Assembly: GCF_964355755.1 (NCBI RefSeq) | Contig: NC_092675.1 | Span: 2,702,312 to 2,762,311 of the forward strand | Direction of reading: 5' to 3' | Length of the DNA: 60,000 nt | DNA from: Antedon mediterranea | Lineage: Eukaryota > Echinodermata > Crinoidea > Comatulida > Antedonidae | Shown here: positions 13,901 to 28,900 of the stretch, piece after piece | How the letters are laid out: every line of letters starts with the position of its first letter | Position numbering within the stretch: position 1 is the stretch's first letter | Translations under genes and position numbers: made by a program | The notes under the pieces: generated by a model | Told to the model about the DNA's origin: nothing | The model's input: only the letters and a program-made list of their open reading frames with translations | Database searches by the model: none

Positions 13901-16900
13901 ATGCATTTTAAACTCTATGCTCTTCCATCATGAAGCAGGTTCAGAATTATGTTGTATTACAGTAATAGACTGGTAACTCCCAGGGCAGGACTAACTGCAG
14001 AATGGTACTGACCATAGAGCAAACAGTTTGACTGAGAAAATATAGCTACAAACGGACATAAAAATTGAGTTGATGATGTATGCATTTTAAACTCTATGCT
14101 CTTCCATCATGAAGCAGGTTCAGAATTATGTTGTATTACAGTAATAGACTGGTAACTCCCAGGGCAGAAATAACAGTAGAATGGCAACTGATCGCAGAGC
14201 AGTTTAGAGAGAGGATGAATACAATAGCAATACAATACAAAATAAAAAGTGAGAAACAATGCACTACCTAGGTAGCTCGCGGCGACTGACCTCTCGTGGA
14301 CGGTCTTGAGGCCTAGCCTAGCTAGGCTTAGTTTTGTAGGCCTAGCTGGTGAATATCGGTAACGTACGAACATCGTACGCTAGCTATATACCTAGCCTGA
14401 CGTTGTATAGTTGCTGCATTAATTTTCTTTCTATTTTTGCCAGACTTCGTTGATACAAATTGGGGAAAACTGCAAAGTTAGGAGTCTTCCATTTGTTTTG
14501 GCCTCACGATCGATCGAAAAGTGGGTGAATTACAGAAGAAAAACAGAAATATCAATCCGCGCTCAATGCATTTTGGGATTTATAGCGGGCCGCTATAATT
14601 ATTAGAATTGACTTATTTTTCACATTTTTAACCATTTGAAGACGAAAAAAGTTATCGCAATAGGACCATATAGTATTATTTTTAGATTAAATATAGTTTG
14701 TGATCTTAAAATAGATCTAAAAAACGTAGGGAAGGTGTCTCTAAACTTAAACTGTGTAGTGCAAATATATACACGTTGGCCTTGTTTTAGTTATAAATTG
14801 GCTACCCACCATTTAAATGTATCTACTGCCCTCTAGCATCTAAAAGTCAAAGCAGAATTGCCTTGGGGTTGACAGCCTTTATAATGATTACCTATAGTAC
14901 AGTGCATCATAAACCATAATAAATAAAGTCATTTTTAATAGATTAATTCTTGATATGTTAAATGGCATAATGAAATGTATACTGAAAAAACGCCAACTAC
15001 ATAGAATTTAAGCAATGGTACACATCTCATAAAATACGTAATCAAAATTACACTGAATGAAATACTACTACAATAATGCAATGAGAACCCACTATGGTAA
15101 ATAATCATAAACTTTTGTAATTTATATCCACTATATGGATTTATATAAATATAGTTATAGGGAACTACCTTTATAACAGTGGTTCATGACTAATACTTCA
15201 CATAACAATAGCTACATAATATTAAAACAATTACTGGAAAAATTATAAATACAGAGAACACTAAGTTAAAAGAAAGAAAGTAGGCCTACTTGGGAATGTA
15301 ATCCTTCACTATGTGGATATGATACACATAATAATAATAATGTATTAAGAACTACTGTACATATTGGTGGCATACTTCACACTACAATATAAATATAGTA
15401 ATAACAATTACTGGTAAAATAGTTAATACACATACATAAGGAAATATAGGTATTTTTAAGTACTTGGGTGGGTAATACTTTATTGCTTAATAATTTTTAA
15501 GTTCGTGTTCATATGTTCTTTCATTGAATGAAGTGAGCCCTCTGTTGTTTATAGACAAAAATTGATTTCATATCCATAAATTAAGCAATAATATTTTTTT
15601 TATTGAGTCAATTTAAAGGCCTGTGAAATAGGACAAATCAATCTTATATTCATGGGCGCACCCAAACAATTGTCCGTTTTATTGATATCTCATAAAAATA
15701 TAATAAAATCGTTAGTCTTACAAAATAATTAAATTATTATGTGGAATTTATGCATAACAATGGAACATAAAAATTGATTTAATTACGACAAAGTTTGTCA
15801 AATATTATGCTACTACTGGTGTACTATACATGAATATTGGTCCTACTGACATAGCATGCAAGGCCGTAAAGCAAGATGCTTTAAATATAATTATATACAA
15901 TATAGACGATCTGTGCAGGGGAATTGGGGTGGGTGGTGAAAATTAAAAAATTTCAGACGAGGCTATAGCTACATCCCTGGCACCGCATTTATATAGTAAC
16001 TACTAAAAAAAGTAACATGCTGTTTACACTGTAAACATAAGAATGTCTCATGTGCATTTCAAATTGAATTTACAATTAATAAATTACACATTTTGTAGTG
16101 CAGTGACACAGGTACATTTGTGCACTGTTTTCACTCTTAAGCTCTGTCTCAACTATCAAACTTTATGTGACAAGAAAATGTGCCCATACTGTATATAGAC
16201 ATGATAATGTCATATCACCACCATATTTGGACATATCACTACCCTATTTGGGAGCATCACACTTTACCGTTGCCTAATATTTTGCATTTATCCAATTCCT
16301 CAACCCCAAATTGTTACCAGTAATCAGTCACAGAAGTATAGTCACAATAAAACTAAACGAAAGAAATTAAGCAACAGCAAAATTTGCAGACATTTTTTTA
16401 ATACATGTAAAGTATTACAAATACGTCGTAATAGATTCCACTGATTGGTTAGGCATTAGCTTATGTTTGGGATTAAGATGTAAATCTTGCTATAATAAAA
16501 GGGTATTTCTAAAACTAGGTCAAAAACCTTAAAAAAGATATTAGAAATTGTGGCCCACCACATCCATCTCCTCCCAGCACCCAACTCTTGAGTATAGATT
16601 ACTTAAAGATGTTTGATTCAGTTTATTTAGGTGTTTAGGTGTTATTTTTAGGTTGAATGTTTAGGTGTTTAGTTGAATGTTCAGGTTAAATGTTTAGGTG
16701 CTTAGATGTTAGATTCAATTTATTTAGGTGTTTAGGTTGAATGTTTAGGTGTTTAGGTTACTTAAAGATGTTTGATTCAGTTTATTTAGGTGTTTAGGTT
16801 GAATGTTTAGGTTGAATATTTAGGTGTTTGGGTTGAATGTTTAGGTGTTGCCTAATTATTTTAGGGATTAGGTTCAGTTGGGCCTGATGGTCTAAGCATG

Positions 16901-19900
16901 GGCCCGATCTGACAGCATCTCAAAAATCTTTTGTATTAATTAATATGTGACCATGTCTGTTTTCAGGACCAGATGACGAATATGAAATAATACCAAGTAA
17001 GTTTTTATCGGTTACAACCAAGGCTTATTGATGGTGATAATAGGATTATTAAAAATAATATTTACATTGATATTTTCTTTGAATTAATAATTAATATTTA
17101 ACCTTTTATTTGTGCCTTATTTTTTTGTTGGTTTTGGTGATGGGTTAGATTGATTTAAGATATTGTGTTAAATGTATATTACAATGTGCAATTCTAGTTC
17201 CTGCGATCACCATATTAATTTGACTACTTTTTGAACTATTTTTCCCCTCAATGTTTCTGCTATTAAATACCCTTAAATGAGTGATTTCAACTTTACAGCA
17301 GTTATTATGGAATTTAACTATGACTAAGTAGTTTTTCATTTTTTTAATAAAATGTATTTTAGAAAATGGGTTTCAATATAATATCCAATCATAATTTTAT
17401 TTATATTATTCTTACTAATTTATTTCTTTCAGATGTTTTATTTTGTATAAGTAGTTATAAATATTAGGTTTATTATATCATGTATAATAATGTTATATAA
17501 ACACTATTTAACTTATTTCATACTTTTAGTTGTATTGCCATTTTTTTTGTCTAATATCGAAGTACCCAAATTTTCTTTAGTGCATGTAATTACATTTGCT
17601 AGTGGATCGATAATCATCAACAAACTCAAATTGCTGTTTCCTTTTTTTATTTCACAAAAGAACCAGCAATGAATAAGAAACAAGCATTTGATGGCAAAAC
17701 ATTTTCATAAAATCAATAGGTATTGTTTTCATATTATTCGAATTTCAACCTAATAAACGTGAGAGTCAATTGGGTTGTTTTACAGTCTTTGAGAGCCAGT
17801 TTTACTCTTTCTAATGCTTTTGTTCCTTAAGGACAGTTGGAAGAAGCTGATTGGCCAATCAACAGGTTGATCATTAACCAATCACACACCTCCACCTTCT
17901 TCTTAACCTTCATTCAATTATTGATTGTTTTCCATGATATTTGACAACTCATGTTCATCAACCAGCTCTTTCGTTTGTTTTTATTTAACTTCATATGAGG
18001 ATCTTTTGTTAATTTGAATTAAACAACTGCTTTTGTCAAACGAAATCATCATCATTTTGAGGACATGGACTTGAAGAGGAATATTACTCTTCCATTAAAT
18101 CATTTGATAATTTTCTTCCTTTTATATTTACCTTCTATTTCTTATTTTAATTGAATTATTCAATGTAAAGACCATGTTTATAATTATTATGATATGAACC
18201 CTTCAATAAAAAAAGTAGAAGAAAATTATTATCAAATTACAAAAGTAATTTAATTTCGTTACGGCTCTTCTCTTTCATCATACTTGTTGGTAGTGTACCT
18301 AGGTGATTGCCATCAAATCTCAAGGTCCAGGGTTTCAATCCTGACCCAGCAACTCATGGCTGTTTGTACTCCACCTTTAAACCTCAAGTCGGACTTGATA
18401 TTCAATTCAATTCAATTTCTTTATTGCTGCAAATGCCATCAAGGGCTAATATCGGCTTAAACATACTACATCATACAAACATACATATTTACATTTAAAA
18501 TTGTTGTTATCAATACTTTAGTTAGATTTCAAATTAAGTATGTATCTTATTCATCCTGTAAGTGACATTAGTTACCTGCTTTAGATGTGTATGAAATTTT
18601 TTTTAATAGTTAGTTCTACGATTTCATTCTGTGATACCATTAATTTTATTTCTGTGCCAAAAAATAATATTAATTTTTATATAATTATAATGGGTGATAC
18701 GCTGCAACGGATTCAAGTCGTTGAAAAGCGAAAGCTCTCCATTAATGTTTTCACTCAGAAACATAGAATTCACCAATATTATTGTTTGCGCCATGTGTGT
18801 GGTAGTTAATAAATTATGTTGGAAGAACATGAAGATGAATTTTATATGAAATTTGCTTTTAATTTACATTTTGAGTCAAAAAATCATCATCATTTCGAAC
18901 CGTGTGTTTACATTATAAATTTAAGTTAATGTAAAGTGAAATGAAAATATGGATAGAATAGGAAGCAATCTGACCGAATTATGATATCGAATAGAATTTA
19001 ATTTCATGATCAGCATTATATGTACATATAAATTTTATGGCTTGTAATTTTACCGTTATTAAACTAGGACTTTTATTGTTTGTAGTATTTCCACGGATGA
19101 GTTGAAAATTTTACGATCTAGGTTCTATAATGGAGAACATTTTATCGTTTATTCTCTTTGAAAACAAAATAACTTTTTATTTTTCTTGTACAAGTCCTTG
19201 AATTTTAAACGTTTTCACTGTTTTTAATACACCAGTCATTCATTTTCCGTTTTAGTTGCTTGAAATATTGGGTTTATTGCGTGAATAAGTAAATGACAAA
19301 TTTAAAGTTCTGTTCAATTCATGCCTAGTAGCCCAATAGTTAAAATTTACCGCCTTGGTATAAAGGAGAGCACCCTCTGTTAAACATGTTTCGCTATTAT
19401 AACAAAATGTATTTAGCGTATTAATAATGGTGCAAAACCTCCATATAAAGTTTGTAGTGAATTATAGAAGCTTTAAATAAATACTTCTAGAATATTGTTT
19501 TATGTCACTATTTCAAACACACATTTTCTGCACATAATTTTGTGTGAAGATTCTTCATAATGAATATAGCTTTCATTGTGTCCTCTGCCGTACCGCTATG
19601 CCTTTGGCAGTAATCTAAACACATCTACTTTGAAAATGGAATCTGTTTTTTCTTCATATATAAGAAAATGATCTCACTCAGATATCTAGGTTGCCGTACG
19701 AGTGTTAAAAAAACATAAAGATGGTACGATGTAGCGTAAAGTAATCGGCTTGATTCGTAATATCTGTAGAAGTTCTTTTTATGTTTTGTTTCCTTCGTCA
19801 CTGTCAATTTATTTGATAAAATTCTTTACAAAATGATTGATAAGAAAATATGATATTTCAGTTTTTATTAAGATATCATAATTTATCTACATCAAATTGA

Positions 19901-22900
19901 ATTTTCTCTTATATTTAATGATTTTTGCAATGCCTTGTATTTTGATATGTTTCCAGAAAATTTTATTTTTGTATTTTATTTGGCAGGTACATTTTTTTTA
20001 ACTGAAGATGATTAAGTGGGGTGGTGGGGGAGGGGTTATGTATATTCAAACTAGAGCCATAGTGCGCCATATCACTCTTTGCATATTAGTTCAGTTTCCC
20101 AACTTTGCATATCATTTTGTAATAATGTTTTAATGTTCAGTGCCTCTGTATTTAGTTACATTAAAATCATGCACTGAATTGATTTTATAAAGTTAATCAA
20201 TCATTTTATATCATTATTTTATCATAATTCATAAGGACCAATATCAAACATTCATCAACAGAAATTCATGAGATTATTATAATCAATTACAATTACATCA
20301 ATACGAATATATCCGCAACAATCACCATCATGTTTATCAGCAGTAGCATAATCATTAACTTTAATCATCACTTTTAGTAGACATCATCATCACAATTATT
20401 AAACATCACTTTCAGTAGATATTGTTGTAATCATCATTATTATTATTATCACAATCATCATCATTATCACAATCATTAATAAAAACAACATTCTTCAGTT
20501 TTTATCATAATCATTAATCATCACTTTTAGGTGATATCATCATCAATCATCATCATAATCAGTAATCAATCACTTTTAGTTGATATCATCATCAATCATC
20601 ATAATCAGTATTCAATCACTTTTAGGTGATATCGTCATCAATCATCATCATAATCAGTAATCAATCACTTTTAGTTGATATCATCATCAATCATCATAAT
20701 CAGTATTCAATCACTTTTAGGTGATATCGTCATCAATCATCATCATAATCAGTAATCAATCACATTAGTTGATATGATCAATCATCATCATAATCAGTAA
20801 TCAATCACTTTAGTTGATATCATCAATCAATCATCATAATCAGTAATCAATCACTTTTAGGTGATATCGTCATCAATCATCATCATAATCAGTAATCAAT
20901 CACTTTTAGTAGATATCATCATCAATCATAATCATTAATCATCACTTTTAGTAGATATCATCATCAATCATAATCATTAATCATCACTTTTAGTTGATAT
21001 CATCATCATCATCATCAATCATCATAATCATTAATCAGTCACTTTTAGTTGATATCATCATAATCATTAATCATCACTAGTAGCACCAGAAATCTTTAGT
21101 TATCATAATCAAAGATCTTCATCACTGTAACCAACATTAGCACGGCTCAACTTGATATTTGATGTACTTTTACTAACAGTAACATCGTCGTCGTTTTCTT
21201 TATTATTATTAGTTGTATTCATTCTGTTCATATCACATTTCCCACTAGCTATTTCAACCCTGTTTCCCTTTCTCATTATGGTCACATCCCCTGTCAATTC
21301 AAATTCTTTGTTAATTCTTATTAGTATTTCAACCACCAACATGTACTCATCTTTTCTCTTCTGTATTTTGGTCCTTGCAACCAATTTGTTCAATACCCTT
21401 TGTAATTTGCCAGTTAATTCGTTTTGTGGTATCATGTCCATATAATTTGGTTTCCATGCCGATATTGGAGTGTTCTTTGTATTATTTCATAACCTCATTA
21501 TGAAGACGTTGCTATGGTTATGCATACATCAAAAGGTCATGAAGATATTTAGAGACGGTAACCTTGACAATATTATTCTTTCTAGTTTTTACGAACACTT
21601 TCTCTATTCATTCTTTTTATTTATGTTTTCAAATGTTCATTTTCCATAAGTACGTCGTCATTATTCCAAGTACACTTATTATTCTTACTTAGTCATTAAG
21701 CAAAAATTAAATTCAAACAAAACAGTAACAGGTATTAATAATGACAGAGTTTTCAATAGACAAATATTGACTAAAAACAATATAAAAACTATGAAATGTT
21801 TTTCCTCTAAAATTGGATTTTGTATAGTATGTTTAAACGTAGAGAAATTTGTTAGGGAAATATTTTTGAATTAAAATCGAATGGATATAAAAAATAAATA
21901 TACATTAAACAACTTTATTTAAAAAAAACTTAATTATATATGTTCTGTATGCTCCTATTAGCCAATTATCGATACAGTATCCACAGTATCATAGGTCAAT
22001 TGTGATACAGTATCACATATGTATCACATGATGCCTGTATCATAGACCAGAAGCCTAACAGGTGCCATATGTGACTCTGTATTACAGGTTTCTACCTATG
22101 ATACAAATAATAAAATGTGTTGATACAGTACACAGAATCGGTTGCTCATTTGCAGTGAGAAACATAAGTGATTGACATAATAACTGATAAGACTTGTTGA
22201 TTTCACCTTTCAAATTAGAAATTGCTGCTAATTAATCAATCATGACACCAACTTAATTAAACAATTAATGAATTTTCAAGTGCAGGTTGACAAACTAGAA
22301 TTCTGCTATGCTTTGTGTTCAGCAGAACATTTATGTTAATTAAAATATAAATTGAATTGAACTACAGTATCTTATTATACAACGTTCTAAATGCTTCACA
22401 TTTTTAGCCTCTCTCTCAGTTTGGTTGTTAATGTATACTTTGTTAAGTGTCACTGCCGTCCCCTGATCTTCAAACCAAAAAATCTTAGCATTTGATGTAT
22501 ATCGCAAGTGTACAGGAACAGGTCTTGTTCTAGTTATAACAGATTAATACAGATGATACAAATCACTTATTATAACAATGACATATCAGGGCTACCGTAT
22601 ATATATATATATATTTTATGATTTCTTTAAAGCTTTGTCTCCACTATCAAACTAGTTTGACAACAAAAGTGTGATGTGCCCAAATATGATAGGGATATAC
22701 CCAAATATGGTAGTGATATGACATCATCATTTCCATATATGGGCACATCATATTTTTTGTCACAAAGTTTGATAGTGTAGACAGCTGTCAACAGACCAAG
22801 ATTTAAACAAGGTTTTCATCATCTAAATGTATCTACCAATTTTTGTTCTCCGTTTTAATTTATCATTTCATCTCCGTTTAGTACAAAGAGATTACTAGAA

Positions 22901-25900
22901 TAAGCTCAGCTTCAGTGTAATTTATTAATAATTCATTAATCTAAGTTTTAATTTATTTCATCTCCTTGGTGTGTTGTTTTAATTGTCCATGTTTTATTCA
23001 TGTGAAAACAAAACATCTGTTTCTTTCAACTATATATCCCAGAATACATTGATAAAATTGACCCTTGACACATGATGCTAGAAATAATCTTTTCAAAAAA
23101 ATATAGAAATTAAGATTTTCATGTAAAAAGCCTAAAAATATTGTATTATATGATAAGCAACTAAAGATGTATTGTCCCCCTGAAAAAATAATTCTTAAAA
23201 CAATTTTTGTTGAATATTTTAATGTAACATAGTTATCCACTTTGACCAAAAATTGGATCGGAAAAAAAATGTATATACCTGAAAAAAATGTGGTTTAAAG
23301 CAAAAAATAGTCAAATTGGTTGCCATCCAATGGATTTTTGGTTGAATTTCAAAGTCTGATTTCATTAATTTTCATTTTTCCTGTTTTTGGGGGACAATAC
23401 ATCCCTTTAAAGATTAGATTTACGTTTCAAATGTTATCATTATTTTTTTAGAAAGTTGTAGGGACAGAATACATGCCTATAAAAATTGTCTTTTCTAGGT
23501 TCACAGGCCTAACAAGTAACAGTAAGAATTATATTATTATTATTAAAAAGTCAGTATCTTACTGTAGTAGTATACAAACGATTTCCAAAAATATAATACA
23601 GGTGGCCTTATTTGGCAGTCCGTTTAAAAAGACCACATGTCTGCTGCAAATGCTGTGAACAAATTTATTATTAGCAAAATCTTAAATATTGTAATAAAAT
23701 ATTAATTTATAAATCTAGTAAATTTTTTTTATTCTTAGGACCTGATTTGCATATACCCATTTTAAGTACCTTCTACATATAGTTTTCTAGTACAGCATTA
23801 TATTTCTTAATATATTTCTTTAGTCTCACATAAGTTTGAAGCCAGACAACCGTCTTCCAAAGTCTAACCTTGGTTTTGATTTAGATTATGGATATATTAA
23901 AATACTATAAGCATAGATTAGAAAGAAAGTAATTACCAAGATTATTTTTGTATGTTGTCTTATCATTCTGAGAATGCGTAATTATCCATGCTCAACTAGT
24001 TTACGTATTATGTTTATGAACATTGTTTTATGATCAGAGTATTAACAAAAATAATGTGTACTCTGTTTAATAAGAAATTTTATTGAAGAAATCTATATAG
24101 ATACTCGTTTTCACTGGAGTTTTGAGGATTTCTATGGTTTGAGAAGGAAATAAAAGATCTGTACATATATATATATCTGTAAATATAACTTGAAAATGAC
24201 CCTTATGAACTATTATTATTTTAATGGTATTCCTCTGACTGGGTTTATGTTCTGTCAAACATAGTATCTCTACTTTGATACAATTTTTGAAGAAAATAAA
24301 TATGATAGGGGTCACGCTTTTTATCTTATTGAATATGTATTATAACCCTATCGAACACAGAAGTATCTTATTTATTTATTTGTACTTGTTATGATATAGT
24401 TAAGACTAAAATTGATAATATAGCTGGGCCACATTACAACAACTTATTGACTTCTTTACTCTTGATTTGATTGAGAGATTGGCATTAATATTCATTGTCG
24501 TAATTGCAATTTCAAGGTGAAATCATGTTTATTTTTTGATACAATAATGCTGATTTTTTAGATTTCTTATTCAGTACGATTACGTTTAAGTTATTCATGA
24601 AATAATATTCACTATTTATGATTGATTAAAAAAGATTACATTAGCATTTTCGTTAGTGTCTAATCTGGGTTTAAAGTTCTTTCAGAATTCCATTATAGTA
24701 ATCAAAGCCATGTTTAAACGCAAATCGAATCGAACGTCAATGTTTTGTTTTCACACGCATTTCGATTGGTGCATAGCCATGTGGACCGTAAAAACTAAAC
24801 ATTGACATTCGATTTTGATTTGCCAGCGCCGGACCAGAACTGTGCCGGAACAGGTGTGAAAGACCCTTAGAGGGGGACATTATAATTCACAAATAGCTAC
24901 TTAGCATATCCTAGGATGATTTGTTTACCACATAATTTACAAATAATGAATGTTTATGAATTGAATGAACTGTTCTATTTAACTCCTTGAATAGACCACT
25001 CAATTTTTAAATTCAACAAATACAAATCATCAATTACTTGTTTCATTAACAGTAAAACCTAAGTCTATTCTAAAGTAAACTTTGAAAAAAAAAAGCAGTT
25101 ATATGGCGCATATGACAGGTGAACACCATTCACAGTACCGTATGTTAGTTACACAAAGTTTATAATTACAAAAATTTGAACATGTCGATGCCATGTACAG
25201 TATACCCCAAACCGTGTAGATGAGTAAGTAATTGGTACAAGGGTATGTAAGCCAATCAAATGACAAGAATACACTGGTTCTTTCTTTAATTTTAAAATAC
25301 TGCCCCCTATAGTTATAAACTTGTAACATTTTAGTTTTAACTACAGTACAGTACCTTATTTGGTGAAATTAAATTCCTTACACGTGAAATTAGTTAAGGT
25401 TCTAAAGAACAATATAGTAGTTTTATGTTAGGTAATATTGTTGAGTTTTTATGCTCTTTTCATTATGTGCTTTTTTGGCTCCGAATCAATATCAATCAAT
25501 ATTAAATTGTGTTTTCTGAATTTTAGAATTTGATCAAAATGCAAAAATGGAATTAAAAAAAACAAAATTACAAATTTATTGTAATGCTGTCATTAGTTAT
25601 CAATACTTTTCTTTTATTAATAATTTGTATACAGTGTATACTGAAAACTAAATAATTTTATGAGAATTCGGCATGGATTAAAGTAGCGTCTACAATTATA
25701 ATTGTGTTTAAAATCAAAATAATATTAAAATTGCAAGTTCACTTAATTATGAACATTGGTATAGTCCCTTTTCACATAGAGCCACTCTTGTGGTAGTTTC
25801 CATACAAAAGTGATTAAATTGGTAGGGTTTTTAGCCTAAACACAGTGAACATGACATGGACTAGAACACGGGGGTACTGGCCTACTCGTTCCAAAAGACA

Positions 25901-28900
25901 CACTATATGTAACATATGTGACAATATTAAAGCTATATATATAGATTAATTATGGCAAAACCATAACAAAGTGATTCAACTAGTAGAGTTTTTAGCCTAA
26001 CACAGTGAACACAACATAGGCTGAAACGGACTAATACACAGGGGTAACCCCTACTCGTTCCGAAAGACACACTAGGCCTTAAACCTGTGACAATATTATA
26101 GCTATAGATTAATTATGGTGAAACCATGTGCTGTTTATGTGATCCTACCTACGCTTCCAACGAAAGGATTTCTTTGGTGGTTTAGGAATTGGGGAGGGCT
26201 ATTAGAAAATCTGGATCCACCCTTGATCGCAACTCATTGGTAGACACGCCACTTGGATTTAAAACAATTTATTTCATCATAGTCTATGTTTTTAGTTTCC
26301 TTTTTTCATTTCCAACATTCCGACTCGAAGATTTGTTTACTATGGTATTGCAAAGTTTTGCATCTTGATTTTATTATTATGTTTTTATCTGGATATAAAA
26401 GCAGTTTCTATAGAGTGTCACGGTGCTGACGTCACGACGGTAGGTGGCGCTGCCTGGTTTGCTAGCCAACCAAAAAATGCGTTCAACCTGCCTGAGTGAT
26501 TCTCAGGATATTCTGGAATAGGCTTATTGAAGTAGTCATTTTAAAACCTAATAATTTTCAATAAAAACAAACTAAAATTTCAAAAGATCATTAAATATTT
26601 GTTTTTAATAATTTATTTATTCTTCAACTACAGTTTAACCATGCAGCGCCCTCTATCATTGTGACATCACACCGCGATTATCAGAGGTTGGCGGAAATGC
26701 ATCTAGGGACTAGATTTCTATTGTTTTCCACCACTCAGGACTCTTTAATCATATTATAGACAAACATATTTCTGTCCAGAGTGTGTCTTGTGTTAATTGA
26801 AAACCAGTTTAAATGCATTTTTGTCAATAATTGTGTAATTATGTCCATTTCAATGTGTCCTTACTAGGTTTTTTTTTATATAAAGCTAAAAAATATAATT
26901 ATTGAATATAATCCTACACCCTAATTTAGGCTGAATCCACAGCGAAAAGACTGTAAACAATATTTTTAATGTATTCCGAATATAATAACACCCTTAAATT
27001 TTCACAGAATTTGTTAAATCATGAAAAATGAAGATTAATAATACTAAAATCAGACTAGTTCATTTTGCAGTTAATCACTTTTGTAGAAAAAAAAATGCAA
27101 AAAGAATGTTTTCACCCTTTAAAAAAGAAAAAATAAACGGTTAAATTCAACCAAAAACCCATTGACTGGCAGCCAATTTGACTATTTTTTTGCTTTAAAT
27201 TATGTGATATTAAAATAGCATATTCAAAAACAAAATTGAAAATACATCTTTAATATACAGTATAATTCTGTGAATATAAAATACTTAAATATGAACTGTG
27301 TTTGCTGCTGTTTTAGTTCATTCTTAAATCTTGAAATAAGGCTGCCCTCCAGCATTAAAACGTCATAAAGCTTACAAATAGTATTATTTTATCATCTGAA
27401 TAGAAGAGAAAGATTGATTGCAAGATGTGTTGTTGTATTTGGCTAAGCTTCAGGTCAATATGTGTAAATTTACCAATATGATAGAAAACACACTATAAAT
27501 CTTCTATTGCGATCACAAATATATAAAGTTAACCTATATGAATTCTTGTATAAATAATATTGGTACCAAAATGTGCTATTGTAAGTGGTGGAAAAGAGAT
27601 AATTAATCATTCATTCATAGATAAAATTTACAATGTCCAACATTGGTAAATACTGTAGGTTATAGTATAAGTGAAATGATAAGAAAGGAATTGCTAAAAT
27701 AATAAAACACTGTACACATTAAGTGTAATATACAGTCACACACAATATTATTAATAGAAATATAGTCTACATCTGTTTTTATTGAGCTGTTGACCGTATT
27801 AGGAGATTTTACCCAAGAAATGCAGATTATTTCATGTGTATGCTATTAAATATACGGTAATAATATAGAAGAATTTGATGGTCAGTGTCACATGACATAA
27901 CTTTACCTCAAGAATAACCATTTCAGAATTTTTCTAGAATGGTGTACAGTCTTAACTCTTTTCTCGTTTCTAAAAAGTCTGGTTTTCTTTGGTTGAAATT
28001 AACTTTTGAATGTCAAAGTGTAAATAAAATTTAATTATGGTGGTTCTTAATTGCGATATAGTTTATATTTTATATTACTATACTACCAATTATTATATTA
28101 CCCATATCATTAAATATGTAAAATATGTTCAAGTTTAATATTTTGTACATTAGTGTGTAGGTGTATTATTCAATGGCAGCTTTTGTGGGCTTGGAAGCTC
28201 ACAATCCTAATTAATGCTGTTGTCAAACCCAGTGTGTGTTATATGTCTTAAATTGCTTAGTACATTCATAGGTAATACGGCCTACCACGTTGAAACACTG
28301 GTTCTCGTCAGTTCACCGAAGTTAAGTAACGTTGGGCCTGGTTAGAGCTTGGATGGGAGAGAATCTGGGAATACTGGGTGCTGTATATGGAACTGGGGTC
28401 CATTAGGCATTTGAAATCAGCACGGCTGATTCTTATGGCAGCCCCTGCATCTAGTATCTGCCTCAGACGTATTGGCTTATGCCTCTCCTCTGGTTAAGGT
28501 GGGCACTGGACGAGAGAAGCCCTTGGTCAATGTTGGGACCAGCCAAATGTGCTTTAAACCATCCTGGCTTAGTCATCATTCAGATGAATGTAAGACTAAG
28601 TGACATTGCTTTTTATGACAGAAGTCAGCCATAAAAAAAAGGTAATGGTAACACTAGTAGTTTGGCCATAGTCCTCAGTAGGACCATCAACTCGTATGAT
28701 ACAAGGCTGATAAGACGCCGGCCACTCTGATGCTGATGACGCAGCAGGCCAGAACATACTAGTTTAAACAACTTCTAGGGCTGATGCACACCTTTCATGC
28801 CATACAGTATCAATAGCATTTCTGCCATAAAAACTTTTTCCCATCCAAGTTCAACGTGGTTTTAGCCGTACTGTATATAGGATATGTTGTTGATTTTAAC

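Noticed and set aside
14107-14373. 88-codon minus ORF
   Set aside because: Spans the boundary of the 180-bp tandem array and the repeated element; a repeat shadow.
17832-17865. Possible exon GACAGTTGGAAGAAGCTG...
   Set aside because: Between AG and GT, but 34 nt long: it would leave phase 2 and break the frame of the SH3 exon.
21152-21445. 97-codon + strand ORF opposite the nested ORF
   Set aside because: Hydrophobic Leu/Ser/Phe runs typical of the antisense of a charged coding sequence.
28272-28390. Functional 5S rRNA gene
   Set aside because: Several changes to conserved positions, no T-run terminator after the 5S end, and fusion to a repeated body show it is a SINE head.
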